Of a stretch of DNA of 64,000 bases, positions 37,601 through 48,868 are shown piece by piece (positions within the stretch are counted from its first letter, which is position 1; each line of letters begins with the position of its first letter). Source of the stretch: Dasyornis broadbenti (lineage: Eukaryota; Chordata; Aves; Passeriformes; Dasyornithidae). A program made the translations under genes and the position numbers. The notes beneath the pieces were generated by a model. The model saw only the letters and a list, made by a program, of their open reading frames with translations. It did not search any database and was not told where the DNA came from. The DNA lies in assembly GCA_013397935.1 (NCBI GenBank), contig VZRN01000634.1, positions 1,207,017 to 1,271,016 on the forward strand, given 5' to 3'.

Positions 37601-40260
37601 AGCAGTGTTTGGCAGGGAAAGCTGCTGTGTTGGGAGTTGCATCTCTTCCCAAGCCTGGCACTAGGGGAAAAGTGGAAAACTTTTCATGTGGAAAAATGAG
37701 CTAAAGACCTTAAGGCCCAAATCCTACCTTTTAGAGGAATCAATACTGCTGTTACTGTTGGGAAGTGAAATCCTGAGCTGCAGTGGCAGAAATGTGATGC
37801 GCTGTGTCCTCATCTAGGGTGAGCATGCTGCCCTTCGTGAAGCCTCTCGGGCTGGGTGGGACACCCAGGGGGACACCCAGCCCGGTGCATTCTGCCTCCC
37901 CCTTAGCCACCTCTCACCTTGCATGGAGAGCGTCACAACAATGGCAAGGGACGCTTGTACAGTGGCCTCCTGGCAACTTGGGAGGGAGCTGATAGAACTG
38001 GTCATTTCTAAGGTTTTCCAGTTCTGACTGTGGAGCTGGATTTTTTCCCCGTCCCCCCTGCATTTAAAGAGCTTCATTTCAGTGTTGTGTTTACTGCTTG
38101 GATCTTTGGGCTGGAGGTTATCTTGTATTTTTTTTTGCCACATCTTGGGTTAGTTTTGCGTGCTTATTTTTACCTTTGGGTTTTAGGTGTTTTCTTTTAG
38201 TTGTTTCTTTCTTTTTAATTTTTTTAACATTTGCTAAATTAATTATTTAGAGACTAAAAGCCATGTAAAGCCTAGTAAATGTATCTCTGCCCCATGAAGG
38301 TTCAGGAAATGCAAAGCTGTGGAGGTGGAAGGGATCAAGCAACAGTACCATTTTGAAATAGCAATATTTGAAAACTGTTTTAAAATGAATCTCTTCTGTA
38401 TTGGAGACCCGATAAAGACTTCTTTGGCAGGCTTGTGCAGGTGATGCCAAGGCTTTCCTGGCACCTGTATCTGTATCTATTTTGCTGCAATCCCAGCAGG
38501 TGCTTTTGCCACAGGGTCCCTTCTCCTTCTGCCAACAAAGCTATGGGAGGGCTGCTTCCCCTGGGCAGGCAAAGCACCTATGTCATGTCTGTGCAGAGCC
38601 CCTGGAGTGGCGGTAGTGGCAGTATTTCTGATTCAAGGCGTGTGACAACAGGGTCTGTGCTGTGACTTATGCTGGCACATGTGTGGGGGCTGGCCCTCAG
38701 CGTGGGGAGCTGCGCCTCAGCCCCGGCTTGCCGAGTGCCACATCAGTGCACTGCTCTTCAGTTTCATGGCCTTTGGTGTCCTAAATGGGTGAGAACACCC
38801 TGGGACATGTGCCTACCGAGGCAGCCTCCTGTCCCCAAACGCTGACCTCCAGATGGGAGGTCTCTGCCCCTGCAGCCACGTCCTCTCAGCATGGTTCCTA
38901 CCCAAGTCCCCAGAGAGCACCAGCTCCAGTTTTGCTTCTGGCAGTTGGAGGAAGGGGCAGAAAGTCCTCTTTGGGGGAGATTTAGGGAGGGAGGAACAGT
39001 GCGAGTCTCCCAGAAACACAACAGCAGCTTTGGCACAGGTGTGGGGCTTTGCATGGTCCCATTGCATGACCCAACACTCTATGAGACCGGCTCAAAGCAT
39101 TGCATTTGAGGAGGGTCAAAGAGACAAGTTTTTTGGAGAAAGGGGAAAATGCAGGACAAAAGAAAGATCTTTCCTCTGCCTGATGCAGAGGAAAACTCCC
39201 AGGAAAATTCAAAGAAAAAGGCTTATTACTGCTCGTGTGGAGGGGGGAGCACAACATGTCGGGTGAGGCTGGAAGCTGCAGATCCCTTCGCGGGGTGAGG
39301 GAGGGGCTGGGTCATTGCTGGCAGCATTCCCTGCTCACCCCCGCTTCCACCACACGCTGTGCCGGCGGTCCTGGGATGGGGTGACTTTGGGGTTGTGGGG
39401 CTCTCCAGTCCTGCTGTGAGGGAGCAGGATGGGCATAGGGGCTTTCCACAGGCACGGAGCAACTGCACAGATGCCCGAAAGCTTCTTCCTGCAAGGCAAG
39501 TGGGGAGGGGATGGGGTGACTCCTGCTATGCAAAGTGCCAGGTATTGAAGGGATATAAAGTAAACATATACATAGATATTTATTTTTTTTTTCTAATTTT
39601 TTCCACTGCACCAGTCCGCCATGGGTTCATTTGCACCTACAATTCTCGTTTCAGGGTTGATGCAAAGCAGCAACCACTGCCGCCTCTGAGTTAAACGAGA
39701 AATAAAATAGAAATAAATGCCTGCATCTGCCCCATTTTTAAGGCAAACGACAAAATAATTTCGTGACTCCCGGTACAACTAAGTCTGCACAAGGACCGTG
39801 GGGAGACCCCAAAGTCTGGGGAAAAGGTGCAGCCTTTTCCCACAAACGAAGGGTGCGAAATCTTGTGAGATAAAATGATGGAGCAAGGTGGGGGATCTCT
39901 GTAAATAGGTTGAGCATCGGCAGTCTTTATGCTCAGGTCGCCTTGGAAGGCGGAAGGGCATCGGGGATGCCCGTCCCTCCCGAATCCCCTTTCTGTTGTC
40001 TCTGACATGGTCACATCAAAGGACCCGCCGGGGAGATCTGTGCACAACCGAGTCCCTGAAATTTGCGCTTGGAAAGAGATACAAAACCAGACGATATTAA
40101 TATATGACTGAACCAAGAAATATTGGATGTATCTGTACGTGTGCGATGCCAGAGGTTTGCGCAGTTTGTCTGGAAACGCCCGGAATTGGAGGCGGGTTTT
40201 AATAAAAACCATTTGTCACTTGTCTTCAATTAAGGTCTAGAAATTTAGCAAAGAGAACAA
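34666..40260. other. Gene desert, right part before the CpG-rich region
   Basis: No gene can be supported. The block 35,280-36,200 is AT-rich, repeat-free and contains ordered single-copy sequence of the kind often conserved near developmental genes. The block at 37.4-39.5 kb is moderately GC-rich without recognisable features. Oligo-T runs at about 38,129-38,139 and 39,582-39,592 are simple sequence. Confidence 0.6.
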
Positions 40261-40921
40261 ATGTCTATTTTTTTTCTCACTTGCCGTCGGGATCAAGAGG
40301 TAAAAGCGGCGTCCCTGCAACGATTTCGGGGCTCCGCGTTAAAGGAGAGAGGAAATACAGGCGGTATTGTCGCGATCCGTGTCAGTGTGGCTCATGTCCC
40401 GGCACACACCTCGCCGTGCTCTGCCGCTTCTCCGCCCGGAGCCCGACCCCGACGGGCCGCGGAACTCCCGCGGGGGCTCAGGAGCGGCGGGATGGGGAGA
40501 TCCGGCTCCGGGGACCAGGGGACCTTGCACCGGGGCTCCCCTCAGCCGGGGGAGCACGTTACGAGGTGGGGGGGTTATTTTTTCCCGCAGTGCTATCGGG
40601 AGAGCCGCGAGCCGAGTGGCTTCTCCCTCCCCGTGGCTGGGCAGTCAAGAAACATCCTGTCACCCTTTTCCACACAGGTGATGGGCACCTCGAAAGCCCA
40701 CCCCCACCCCCGGCCTCAGTATTCCCTGCATCTTCGTGTCCATAACAAATAGAGGCAACGTGAGACAGGAAAAAGGGAGGAGGGAGAGAAAGACGCACAC
40801 AATAGCCAGGCAAATTGTTAATAACTCTGGCGTTTGGGGAAGCCGGTACTGTAACTGCGCTCTCATCAGTCACCGCTCCTGAAGTGATAGTAAAAATGCA
40901 TCTAAACATGCTGCGGTGTGA

Positions 40922-40975
40922 TATATAAAAGCACAGCGGGATGAGCTGCTTTCCAAAAAGGGACTTGGTGATTGG
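40922..40975. promoter_or_regulatory. TATA-like box and inverted CCAAT in a repeat-free block
   Basis: TATATAAAAG at 40,922-40,931 is a strong TATA-type word on the + strand. An inverted CCAAT (ATTGG) lies 40 bases downstream at 40,971-40,975, which is the wrong side for a + strand promoter. The words sit in a clean AT-rich block (about 40,840-41,350) between two CpG-rich regions. That block also holds ACAATG at 41,182-41,187 and TTAATTAG just after it. It could be an enhancer or a promoter of a noncoding RNA. No transcript evidence is available. Confidence 0.25.
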
Positions 40976-41729
40976 TTATGCCTTGGCATGATTGACAAGA
41001 GCTTAGTTTGGTAAAGAGAAGACACGCAAGCTTTCACAGCGGGATTTCTTTTCTAAAATATATCACACTAGCCTTTGAAAAGCGCCGCACACTATAAGGG
41101 AAATAAGGTTGCTTTATAGTGCGCTGACATTTCTTTAAAACACAACTAAGATCAAAAAAAGAAATAAAATGTGTTCCAAACACAATGTTTTAATTAGTTT
41201 ATTCTGTGCATTTGCTTTTATCTGGTGTATATATCACGGATCCCCACCCTTTAATTAAAACAACTGGCTGCCTACACAACGGCAGAGGCAAATGCTTAAC
41301 TTTCTCCTTTGTAGCTACAAGCAAACTCAATTTACTACGGCTCTCAGAAGAGTTTTTAAAATAAACGTGGACGCCTTGAAAGCTATTGGGGAATGGGCGA
41401 AGGTAGCGGGAAATGGCTGTTTCCTGGCTTTGAAAACTTGAGAGGATATGGAATCCCGCGGGCAGCCCTGCCCGTAGCCTGTCCGCAGCACTCATCCGCC
41501 GGCCCCGCGGGCTCGCAGCCCCGCCGAGCGAATTGAAACGCAACGAGGGCACAGAGCTGCCTTCATATGCGAGCCACAGCTGAAGGGGCTGCGATGGCGC
41601 TTTCCGTTTGCTTGGTTGCTTTTTGGATTTATCTTGGTTTCTCTCTCTTGATCTCTATCTATTTATTTTTTTAATATAATTTAATTTTATTTAATTTTGG
41701 TGCGGTTCTTATCGAAGCCCAGACTGCCG

Positions 41730-44480
41730 CAAGCGCTCCCTCCCCCGGCACTGCACGCTACGGGGTTGATCACTTGAGGCACCTTTTCTACCGCCGTCTC
41801 CCCCGCCTCTGCCCGACAAGGTTCCCGTTACGGAACTGATTCTCCGGGTAGAGGAGTAAAAGTCCTCTAAAAGGCATCGACTCCTTCAGCCCGTGGCAAA
41901 CATACCGTTTACAGGCGGGTTAATCGTACCGCAGTGGCCCGTCGCTGCCCCACGCGCCCGGGTTGCCGTCCCTGCGCGCCCGCGTCCCGCAGAGCGGGGC
42001 CTGAGGGTATTCGATAGCAAAAACGCAGAAGCGGGGGGGGGGGGGGGTCAGACCTGCGAGGGGACGTGTGTGTGGGAATATGGGCAGCGAGAATGGAGCT
42101 GGCTCTCCTCGAAGCCCCGCGGACACAGGCAGGGGATGAACCAACCTGGTGCCGACCCGGACCTGGGCAGAAGCCCTCGCCCCACTCCTCACCGCTGTGG
42201 TTCACCCACCCGCCTTGGCCCCAAAACTTGGAGCGGGTTTCACCGGTGAAAGCGGTTCCTTTTGCGGGGCTGTTTAACCCAGGGAAGCGTGCGAGGGCTG
42301 AGCCCGGTTCCCCGCGGGCGCCGCAGCCGCCTAACCCACGCCGACCCACGGTGCCCGGGGACGGCCGGAGCCCGTCGGGGCTGCGGCTGGAAGCGCCGAG
42401 GGAGCGCTGCCCTCGTTGCCGAAGGGAGTGGGGCAGAGGCGAAAGGAGCGGGAGCGGGTCAGACCCCGCAGCTTTGTGGCGGCACCGCCTGTCCCGGGGA
42501 GAACAAAAACACAAGAGAAAAAGGAAAGGGCAGATCATCCAAGGGAACCGTCGGGGATGTGTCCCGGGCCGGAGAGCGAAGGGGAGCTTGATTCTCTCCC
42601 AGATACCTTGGGGAAAACCTTCGGTCGTTGAGGGGAGTCGCTGGGCGACGCGGCCGGAGAGAGGATGGCGAAAGGCGAGCAGGGGAAAATCATTGTTTTA
42701 ATTGTTTAAAATACTTTAAATCCTTCAACACCTTGTTCCAACACATTCTCAGGGCTGGCGAAATCGTGTCCCTGTTTTTATGGAATGCTGGCTGAGGGAG
42801 ATACCCTCGGTGCCCGCTACCGGTGTGCCCGTCGATGCGCTGGAGCCGGCACTTGAGTGCGTGACCCGACCCCTCGGACTCGCGCCCACTCTGCCGGAGC
42901 CCACCTACGGATCCCCCTCAGATCCCTGCTCCGCCTGAACACTAAACAGCTCCCCTCCGGGGAGTCCCTACCAGTCACAGGTCCTAGCCCCGGGCCACGG
43001 GAAGCGGTGACTCCCGTTGCCGACCCTCCAGCTCCAGGGAGAGATTGTGCCCAGTGCTAGGAGAGAAGAGCTGGAAGCGAGAGGAAACCCCACGTTCTCT
43101 CCTGGGGCTCCCGGCAACGGGAAAAGCGCTCGAGCCCCGGGATGTCCCCGCAGCCGCTTCAGGGACCTGCTGCAGGCTGAGGAGGGTCCCCAGGATGGGC
43201 TTGAGTCTGCTCCCCGGGAGCTCCGCAGCTCCCTGGGGTTGACCCTCGGCAGATAGAGACCGCTGTTTAGGGCCCGTAGGGGTGCCGGTTCAAGCGGGGC
43301 GATTTGCCCCCGAGGAACGGGTTTGCTACCGGGATTTACACCTGCTGTGAGGCCCCAGGGAGAGATGGGCGGGCCCGGGGACGGGCGGGAGCGGGGTTGA
43401 TACGGGAACGGAGCCCCATATCCTCCCGTCCCACGTCCCCTGCCTAATGGGCAGGTTTCGGGGGACCCGTCCGTGAGCGGGCAGGGGCGCGGGGCAATGC
43501 CCGGAGCCGCGGGGCTCTCGGCTGCCGTCGGGGTCGGACCGGGCCGCTCCGCAGCGCCGCCTCGTGCCCAGACCTGCGCCCGGCCCCGCCGCAGCCGCCG
43601 GGCTGGCAGGGGCGACTCCTGCAGCTTGCCGACTCTCCGCTTACGGGGTCGGCAGGCTGAAGAATTGGGGCGAGGGCTTCTCCGGGACAACCCCTCCTTG
43701 TTCTTCCTCTCGCTTTATCCCCATCGGATCTTCGAAGAATCTCTGCAGCTCAAACCCCAACTTAGCACGACCAGGGGCAGCCGTCGGGGCTTCTGCGTCC
43801 CACCGGTGCCCGTCATTGGGTGGGGAGGGTCTGCCCAACCCCGCTCGACTCCCGGAGAAAGGCCCGGGGCAGGAGTGGGCCGCGTATTCCGGGTGCGGGC
43901 TCGGAAACAGCCGGGGCGAGAAGGCAGCTGCCTCGGCACGCTGGGGAAGGGGCGGCTATGCCCCGATAGCTGATGCCGGCCTGGCGACTCCCGAGGCCAG
44001 GATGCCTCCCCGGAGCCCTGGGCTTGTGGTTGCCCCTCAGGGCTCAGTCACGCAGAAAGGCAGACTAAAGTCTGTGTCCCCCGCAACAGCAGTACAATAG
44101 AGCCACCCTCCGGGTCACAGGTCAGCTCCTCGCTGATTGAGATATTCGCCACTTCCCCCCACCCTCTCTGCTCTTCAGAGGCGTGGGGGCGTTTTCAAGG
44201 GGGCGGCCGGAGGGTGAGGATGCTCTCGGCCGGGCGGGGGTGCCGAGGCCCCGGCTTCCCCCTCTTGCCCGCTCCCGGGTCTGCACCGTTCCTCCTACTA
44301 GTGGCTTCGCGAGTGGCTAGGGCGTGGGGGAGGTCAGGAGTGGGTGTTTCCCCCTTCCAGAGGGTGGCCTTCCCTGGGGTCACTCCGGTGTGTGGGCAGC
44401 CCAAAGTGCAGGGAGCGGCGTCGTCTCCCTGCAGGGCTGCGACACCCGTTGTCCCCTACCCTTGTGTTTGCCTCGGCCCC
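41730..44480. promoter_or_regulatory. Large CpG-rich domain upstream of ZIC3
   Basis: By eye this interval is very GC-rich and dense in CpG, apart from an AT-richer notch at about 42,690-42,780. Long open frames occur on both strands, as expected where stop codons are rare; none contains a recognisable domain, and no zinc-finger pattern was seen. Broad CpG islands spread over many kilobases around a gene are characteristic of Polycomb-regulated developmental loci. A G15 run lies at 42,033-42,047. Confidence 0.65.
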
Positions 44481-44859
44481 AGTGGAGGGACAGGACCCAA
44501 TTTATTCTGCAGCACTCGAACGGGTCCTTGTGGTTTTCCCACTCGCTTCTGAGCCCGATGCATATTTCCCACGCAGCTAAACGGTGATCTTCATTTTGGG
44601 GGGGAAACTTCTCCCCATCACCATAAAAAGAGCTACAAACCTTAGTCCGTGGGCGAGGTTGCCGGTGCCAGCCCGGCTCCCCCGGCTGCAGGATGGAGCC
44701 TGCTGGCACCTACATTTCCTAGCCTCTCAAGTCTTTCTGCCTGCCTCCGTCTGGCCTTTGAAATTCCTCACCCCCTCCCCTTGCCGAAGTTCAGACCTGT
44801 TTACTCCAGCCCGGATCTCTGAAGTTCAAATGTACATGTGCTTCCCCCTCCGCTGAGTG

Positions 44860-44910
44860 ACAGCTACAATGGAAATGCCTCGTTCGCTCCTGGTTTGCAT
44901 ATAATTACAC
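44860..44910. promoter_or_regulatory. SOX, octamer-like and homeodomain words clustered
   Basis: Within 42 bases lie ACAATGG (44,866-44,872), TTTGCAT (44,894-44,900, the reverse of ATGCAAA) and TAATTA (44,902-44,907). These correspond to SOX, POU/octamer and homeodomain cores. They sit in a clean block (about 44,850-45,030) flanked by CpG-rich DNA, roughly 4 kb upstream of the ZIC3 start codon. The spacing is not that of a composite SOX-OCT element. ZIC3 is known to act in the pluripotency network, so control by SOX2/POU5 factors is plausible but inferred. Confidence 0.35.
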
Positions 44911-46590
44911 CGGAGATGCAATATGTTTATGGCAGGAGAAAAACTACTTGTCTTTACGCTTGTTAAGGATATTCATTTAACCGCCATAGAGTGCGTTTTA
45001 AAAGCTCTTTAGCATGGATCGAATATTCCCCTCTCCACCGGCTCGCAGCTCAGCGCGAGAGTGTTTTGGTTGCTGTTATCCCCGGTTTGTTTCGCCTTTT
45101 CCTCCCACCCTCAGTGGAAGAGACGAGGGAAATCCACGGAGTCACAGATCTTCCACTCCTGGGGCCATTGCTGAAACTTCACCTGCCCCTGTCCCACTGC
45201 GAAATCTTCCATAACGAGTGGGCACCCATTGGGGACTGCATTTTCCTCCTGCGCTGGAGGGCCCAGACCTTGGGGTCTTCCCCTTGGCAAGGCTCTCCGG
45301 ACTGTACCGGGATGGTGGGATGGGGCAGCGTTCAGCCCCGGGAGTCCCTCGGCCAGGGCAGCATCGCGGGGAGCCTGGCAGGGAGGTCGTGGCCCGCCAT
45401 GCTGGGCACGCATAGAGCCGGGCACCGGCAGGCTCCAGACATGGAAGGACCCGCACCGCTTTCCAGGGGTTTTTACATTTTTGTAGTTGTTAAATTCCAA
45501 AATCACTCAAAGCGGAAAAAAAAGGGGGGAAAAAAGTAAAAACAAAAAGAGAAAAAAAGAAAAAAAAAGAAAAAAAAAAAAGAGAGGGAGATAAAAAGGT
45601 GGTGGAGATTTCCACAATACTTGTTTTTGACGTAAAGCAGGGTGTCTTTCTCAGCCTTCCCCTCACGTTGAGAGCACGGAGGGAGAAGGGAGCCTGCGAG
45701 ACCACTTTTCCGGTTGCTGTTGTTTGCACGTTTGCAATTTAAATAGATTTTAAAAGGGAAGAGATGTGAGGTTCCCCGACTTCTGGAAAATAAATTGGGT
45801 TTGGCCAGAAATACCGCTGAATAAAAATGAATTTACTGAAGTGGTAAAATAAAGTTATATATGTAAAAATTTCGAAAACACAACAAGGGGAAAAAAATCA
45901 TCGTCTATACCGACAATGCCCTTAAAAAAAGTAAACGCATTTTATACAATTTTTCCTCCCCGAATTTGCCAACTCCACTCAGGAAGCGATGTAAATAGTG
46001 CCAATATGCCAGTGCGGATGCTGCCGGGTGTACATACCCAGGCAAAGCTGGCAGAGTAGAAATGGGAAACGTATAAAAAGAGATTAATGGATGTAGCCCG
46101 ATCCACAAATACACAGCTGCAAGGCAGGGCTGTGGCCGCCAAACCCTCCCGAAACGGCGAGTCCTCGTCCAAAGCTACGATCGCTGCGTTTTACTCCCCA
46201 ACCCCAAGCCCCCGGGATGTTTCTCCCGATGCCCCGTGGTTCCGCCGTTGCCGACGCGGGGAGATATTTTTAGGTGAAAAACAACTTAATTTTAAATTGT
46301 TTTAAGTTTCTCCCGCCGTGGAAACACATTTGCTCCTTCTCTCCGGCCGGGGCAGCCGCAGCCCCGCGTGGCCTGGGCACCTGGGCGGGCAGCGCAGCTC
46401 CGCCACCGCCACCGGCCTGACTCGGCCCGGCTCCGGCTCGTCCCACCCATTGGTGACACAATGCCACACATGAGTCCCCTACACAAGAAGGGGTCAGTCG
46501 CCCTCCGTCTCCCCAGGTCGGCGACTTCAGAGGCACTATCCTCCCCGGCGCTCAACTGACGGGAATAATTGAATTATGCCCCCTCCCGCT
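44911..46590. other. Gene-free interval between the CpG-rich domains
   Basis: It contains a GC-rich piece (45,030-45,470), the A/G tract below, an AT-rich repeat-free piece (45,750-46,090) and another GC-rich piece (46,290-46,550). No coding sequence is supported. Confidence 0.55.
45514..45600. repeat. Purine (A/G) low-complexity tract
   Basis: Nearly pure A with scattered G over about 85 bases, broken by a single T and a single C. It can encode only Lys/Arg- or Phe-rich peptides and is not a gene. Confidence 0.9.
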
Positions 46591-46728
46591 TTTTTTCCTT
46601 TCTTCCTCTCTCTTTTTGGTTTTTTTTTTTTTTTTTCCTTTTTTTTTTTTTTGGGTTTTTTTTGTTTTTTTTTTTTTTTTTTTTTTTTTTTTGTTTTTTT
46701 TTTTTTTTTTTTTTTTTTGGGGTTTTTT

Positions 46729-46774
<46 letters not shown>
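46590..46774. repeat. Very long oligo-T tract
   Basis: From 46,619 to 46,774 the sequence is T interrupted only by scattered G, 1-4 at a time. The last uninterrupted run exceeds 40 T. Homopolymers this long are error-prone in sequencing, so the length and the G interruptions may not be exact. The poly-Phe and poly-Lys frames here are artefacts of the tract. Confidence 0.9.
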
Positions 46775-46819
46775 CTGGGGGTTTTGTTGTTGTGGAGAAA
46801 ACCCAACACGTGCGGCAGG

Positions 46820-48260
46820 GTGATTAATGACCCCGCCGCAGCCCTCCGGAGACAGACAGGTAGAGCCTCAGCAGAGCAGCAAGGGGGGTGAGCGGCCTCG
46901 CCCCGCCGTCCCCCGGGGCCATAGGTTTGTGACCGGGTGCCCCTGTCCCGGCATCCCAGCGCCCGGTCTCCCGGACGAGCCGCGGGAAGGGCTACGATCC
47001 TGCCGGCTCTCGCGTCTCCCGCGGAACAGCCGTGGGGTGTAGCGGGGAGAGCAAGAAGGCGGCCCCGATCCCCCCCGCCCCGAGTGGGTCGCCCCAGTAG
47101 GTCTCCCCCAGGGCGGGTCCCTGCGCTCCCGCCTCCTGCTCTGCTGCGATCGTGCGCTAACGGCAGCGAGGGACTCACCTTCCAAGTTTAGGACTGTTCT
47201 TGGCGGCAGTGGCCTGGGAAATTTGAGTGTTTGACGGGCACCGGTGTTACCTCTCGGGGAGATTTTATATCAGCGGCTTTTTTTTTCCTTTTCTTTTTTT
47301 TTTCCTCTCTCTCTTCATCCCCCCCCGCCCCCGCTCCCTGCAAACCTTAAAATAAAGAAGACGAAGCCTTTCCCGGGGCTGATTGGGAGAAAGAATGTGA
47401 AAGGGCCACAGTTATAAAGCGCTGCTTGAAGCGGGCTCTCAATGCGTCTCTGAACTTGATCAGATTTTACGTTTCCTGCAGAGAGCCGGCGGCGAGCCTG
47501 AGACCTGCCCAATAGCCAGACTTGGGGGCTCAGCAAACCTCGGGATATTACAATTACAGCCATCTTTCTTTCTGCCTTTTATTTCCACTCTTGCTCCCCA
47601 TAGTTCTTTGCAAATGCTTCCCAGAACAGAAAATGAGTGGATTTATAGCGCTGTCTGCAACTGATAATTATTCCAAGGCAGAATGTTGCCCTTGCAAAAT
47701 AAAATTAAAAAGAAAAAGAAAAAAAGGGAAAAAAGAAAAAAAGAAAGAAGGAAAGAAAAAAAAAAAAAAAAAAAAAGAGGAAAGATGGAAAGAAAGACGG
47801 AAAGAAAGATGGAAAGAAAAGATAAACGACAGTACAAAAAAAACAGCTCAGGAGCCGCCGTGCCAGACGCTGCTCGGCCGCGCTCCGCGGGTCGGAGGGG
47901 AGTGGGGGACGGAGCGGGATGGAAAAAGGGGGCTGGACTCGGCCGGCGCGGTGAACCCCGGCACAGGCACGCTGCGACCCGGGGCTGAGGGGCAGAAGCA
48001 GGCTTTCCACCCGCGGTGCGGGCGGTTCTGTTCTCGCGTTTAGTCAATAAAGATAAAAATGTAGAGAAAAACAAAACAAATAAATATATATGTATATGTA
48101 TAAAAATAAAATAAACAGCTTCGGCTTTATATATATATTTTTTTTTATTTTATTTTTGAATCAACGCGGCGGCTTTGTAGCGGCTTTACGCCTCCCGGCC
48201 GCGCCGCCCAAGGCGAGCTTCCCGCTCGGCGTGGGGCGGCGCTGGGAGGGCGCGAGCGGC
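46820..48260. promoter_or_regulatory. CpG-rich DNA just upstream of ZIC3
   Basis: This is GC- and CpG-rich at 46,820-47,250 and 47,840-48,260, with an AT-richer central block. The central block (47,390-47,690) contains GTTATAAAG at about 47,412, a CCAAT at about 47,510 and single-copy ordered sequence, so it may hold upstream promoter or enhancer elements. The core promoter and 5' UTR of ZIC3 are expected between here and 48,868 and are largely lost in the gap, so no start site can be assigned. Confidence 0.5.
47700..47822. repeat. A/G-rich tract with 12-bp GGAAAGAAAGAT units
   Basis: A mixed A/G run ends in three to four copies of a 12-base unit, GATGGAAAGAAA or GACGGAAAGAAA (47,785-47,820). 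It is simple sequence. The lysine-rich frame through it, and its Phe/Ser-rich complement, are not genes. Confidence 0.9.
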
Positions 48261-48867
48261 NNNNNNNNNNNNNNNNNNNNNNNNNNNNNNNNNNNNNNNN
48301 NNNNNNNNNNNNNNNNNNNNNNNNNNNNNNNNNNNNNNNNNNNNNNNNNNNNNNNNNNNNNNNNNNNNNNNNNNNNNNNNNNNNNNNNNNNNNNNNNNNN
48401 NNNNNNNNNNNNNNNNNNNNNNNNNNNNNNNNNNNNNNNNNNNNNNNNNNNNNNNNNNNNNNNNNNNNNNNNNNNNNNNNNNNNNNNNNNNNNNNNNNNN
48501 NNNNNNNNNNNNNNNNNNNNNNNNNNNNNNNNNNNNNNNNNNNNNNNNNNNNNNNNNNNNNNNNNNNNNNNNNNNNNNNNNNNNNNNNNNNNNNNNNNNN
48601 NNNNNNNNNNNNNNNNNNNNNNNNNNNNNNNNNNNNNNNNNNNNNNNNNNNNNNNNNNNNNNNNNNNNNNNNNNNNNNNNNNNNNNNNNNNNNNNNNNNN
48701 NNNNNNNNNNNNNNNNNNNNNNNNNNNNNNNNNNNNNNNNNNNNNNNNNNNNNNNNNNNNNNNNNNNNNNNNNNNNNNNNNNNNNNNNNNNNNNNNNNNN
48801 NNNNNNNNNNNNNNNNNNNNNNNNNNNNNNNNNNNNNNNNNNNNNNNNNNNNNNNNNNNNNNNNNNN
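48261..48867. other. Assembly gap (607 N)
   Basis: An uninterrupted run of N. It ends one base before the ZIC3 start codon, so the Kozak context, 5' UTR, core promoter and any upstream open frames are unknown. The extreme GC content and homopolymers around it explain the dropout. The stated gap length may be nominal. Confidence 1.
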
Positions 48868-48868
48868 C

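Noticed and set aside
42033..42047. G15 run as a G-quadruplex regulatory element
   Set aside because: A single homopolymer could fold, but nothing distinguishes it from simple-sequence slippage.
41893..43973. Several 110-240-residue frames on both strands of the CpG-rich domain
   Set aside because: Stops are rare in GC-rich DNA. The peptides are Pro/Arg/Gly-rich, overlap each other and lack any known motif.
46569..47178. Poly-Phe and poly-Lys frames through the T tract
   Set aside because: They are translations of a homopolymer with no biological protein features.
40261..48260. A zic6-like or other second ZIC gene paired with ZIC3
   Set aside because: I looked for HTGEKPF-type linkers and C2H2 spacing in the frames on both sides of ZIC3 and saw none. 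Loss is consistent with other amniotes, though the gap leaves about 0.6 kb unseen.
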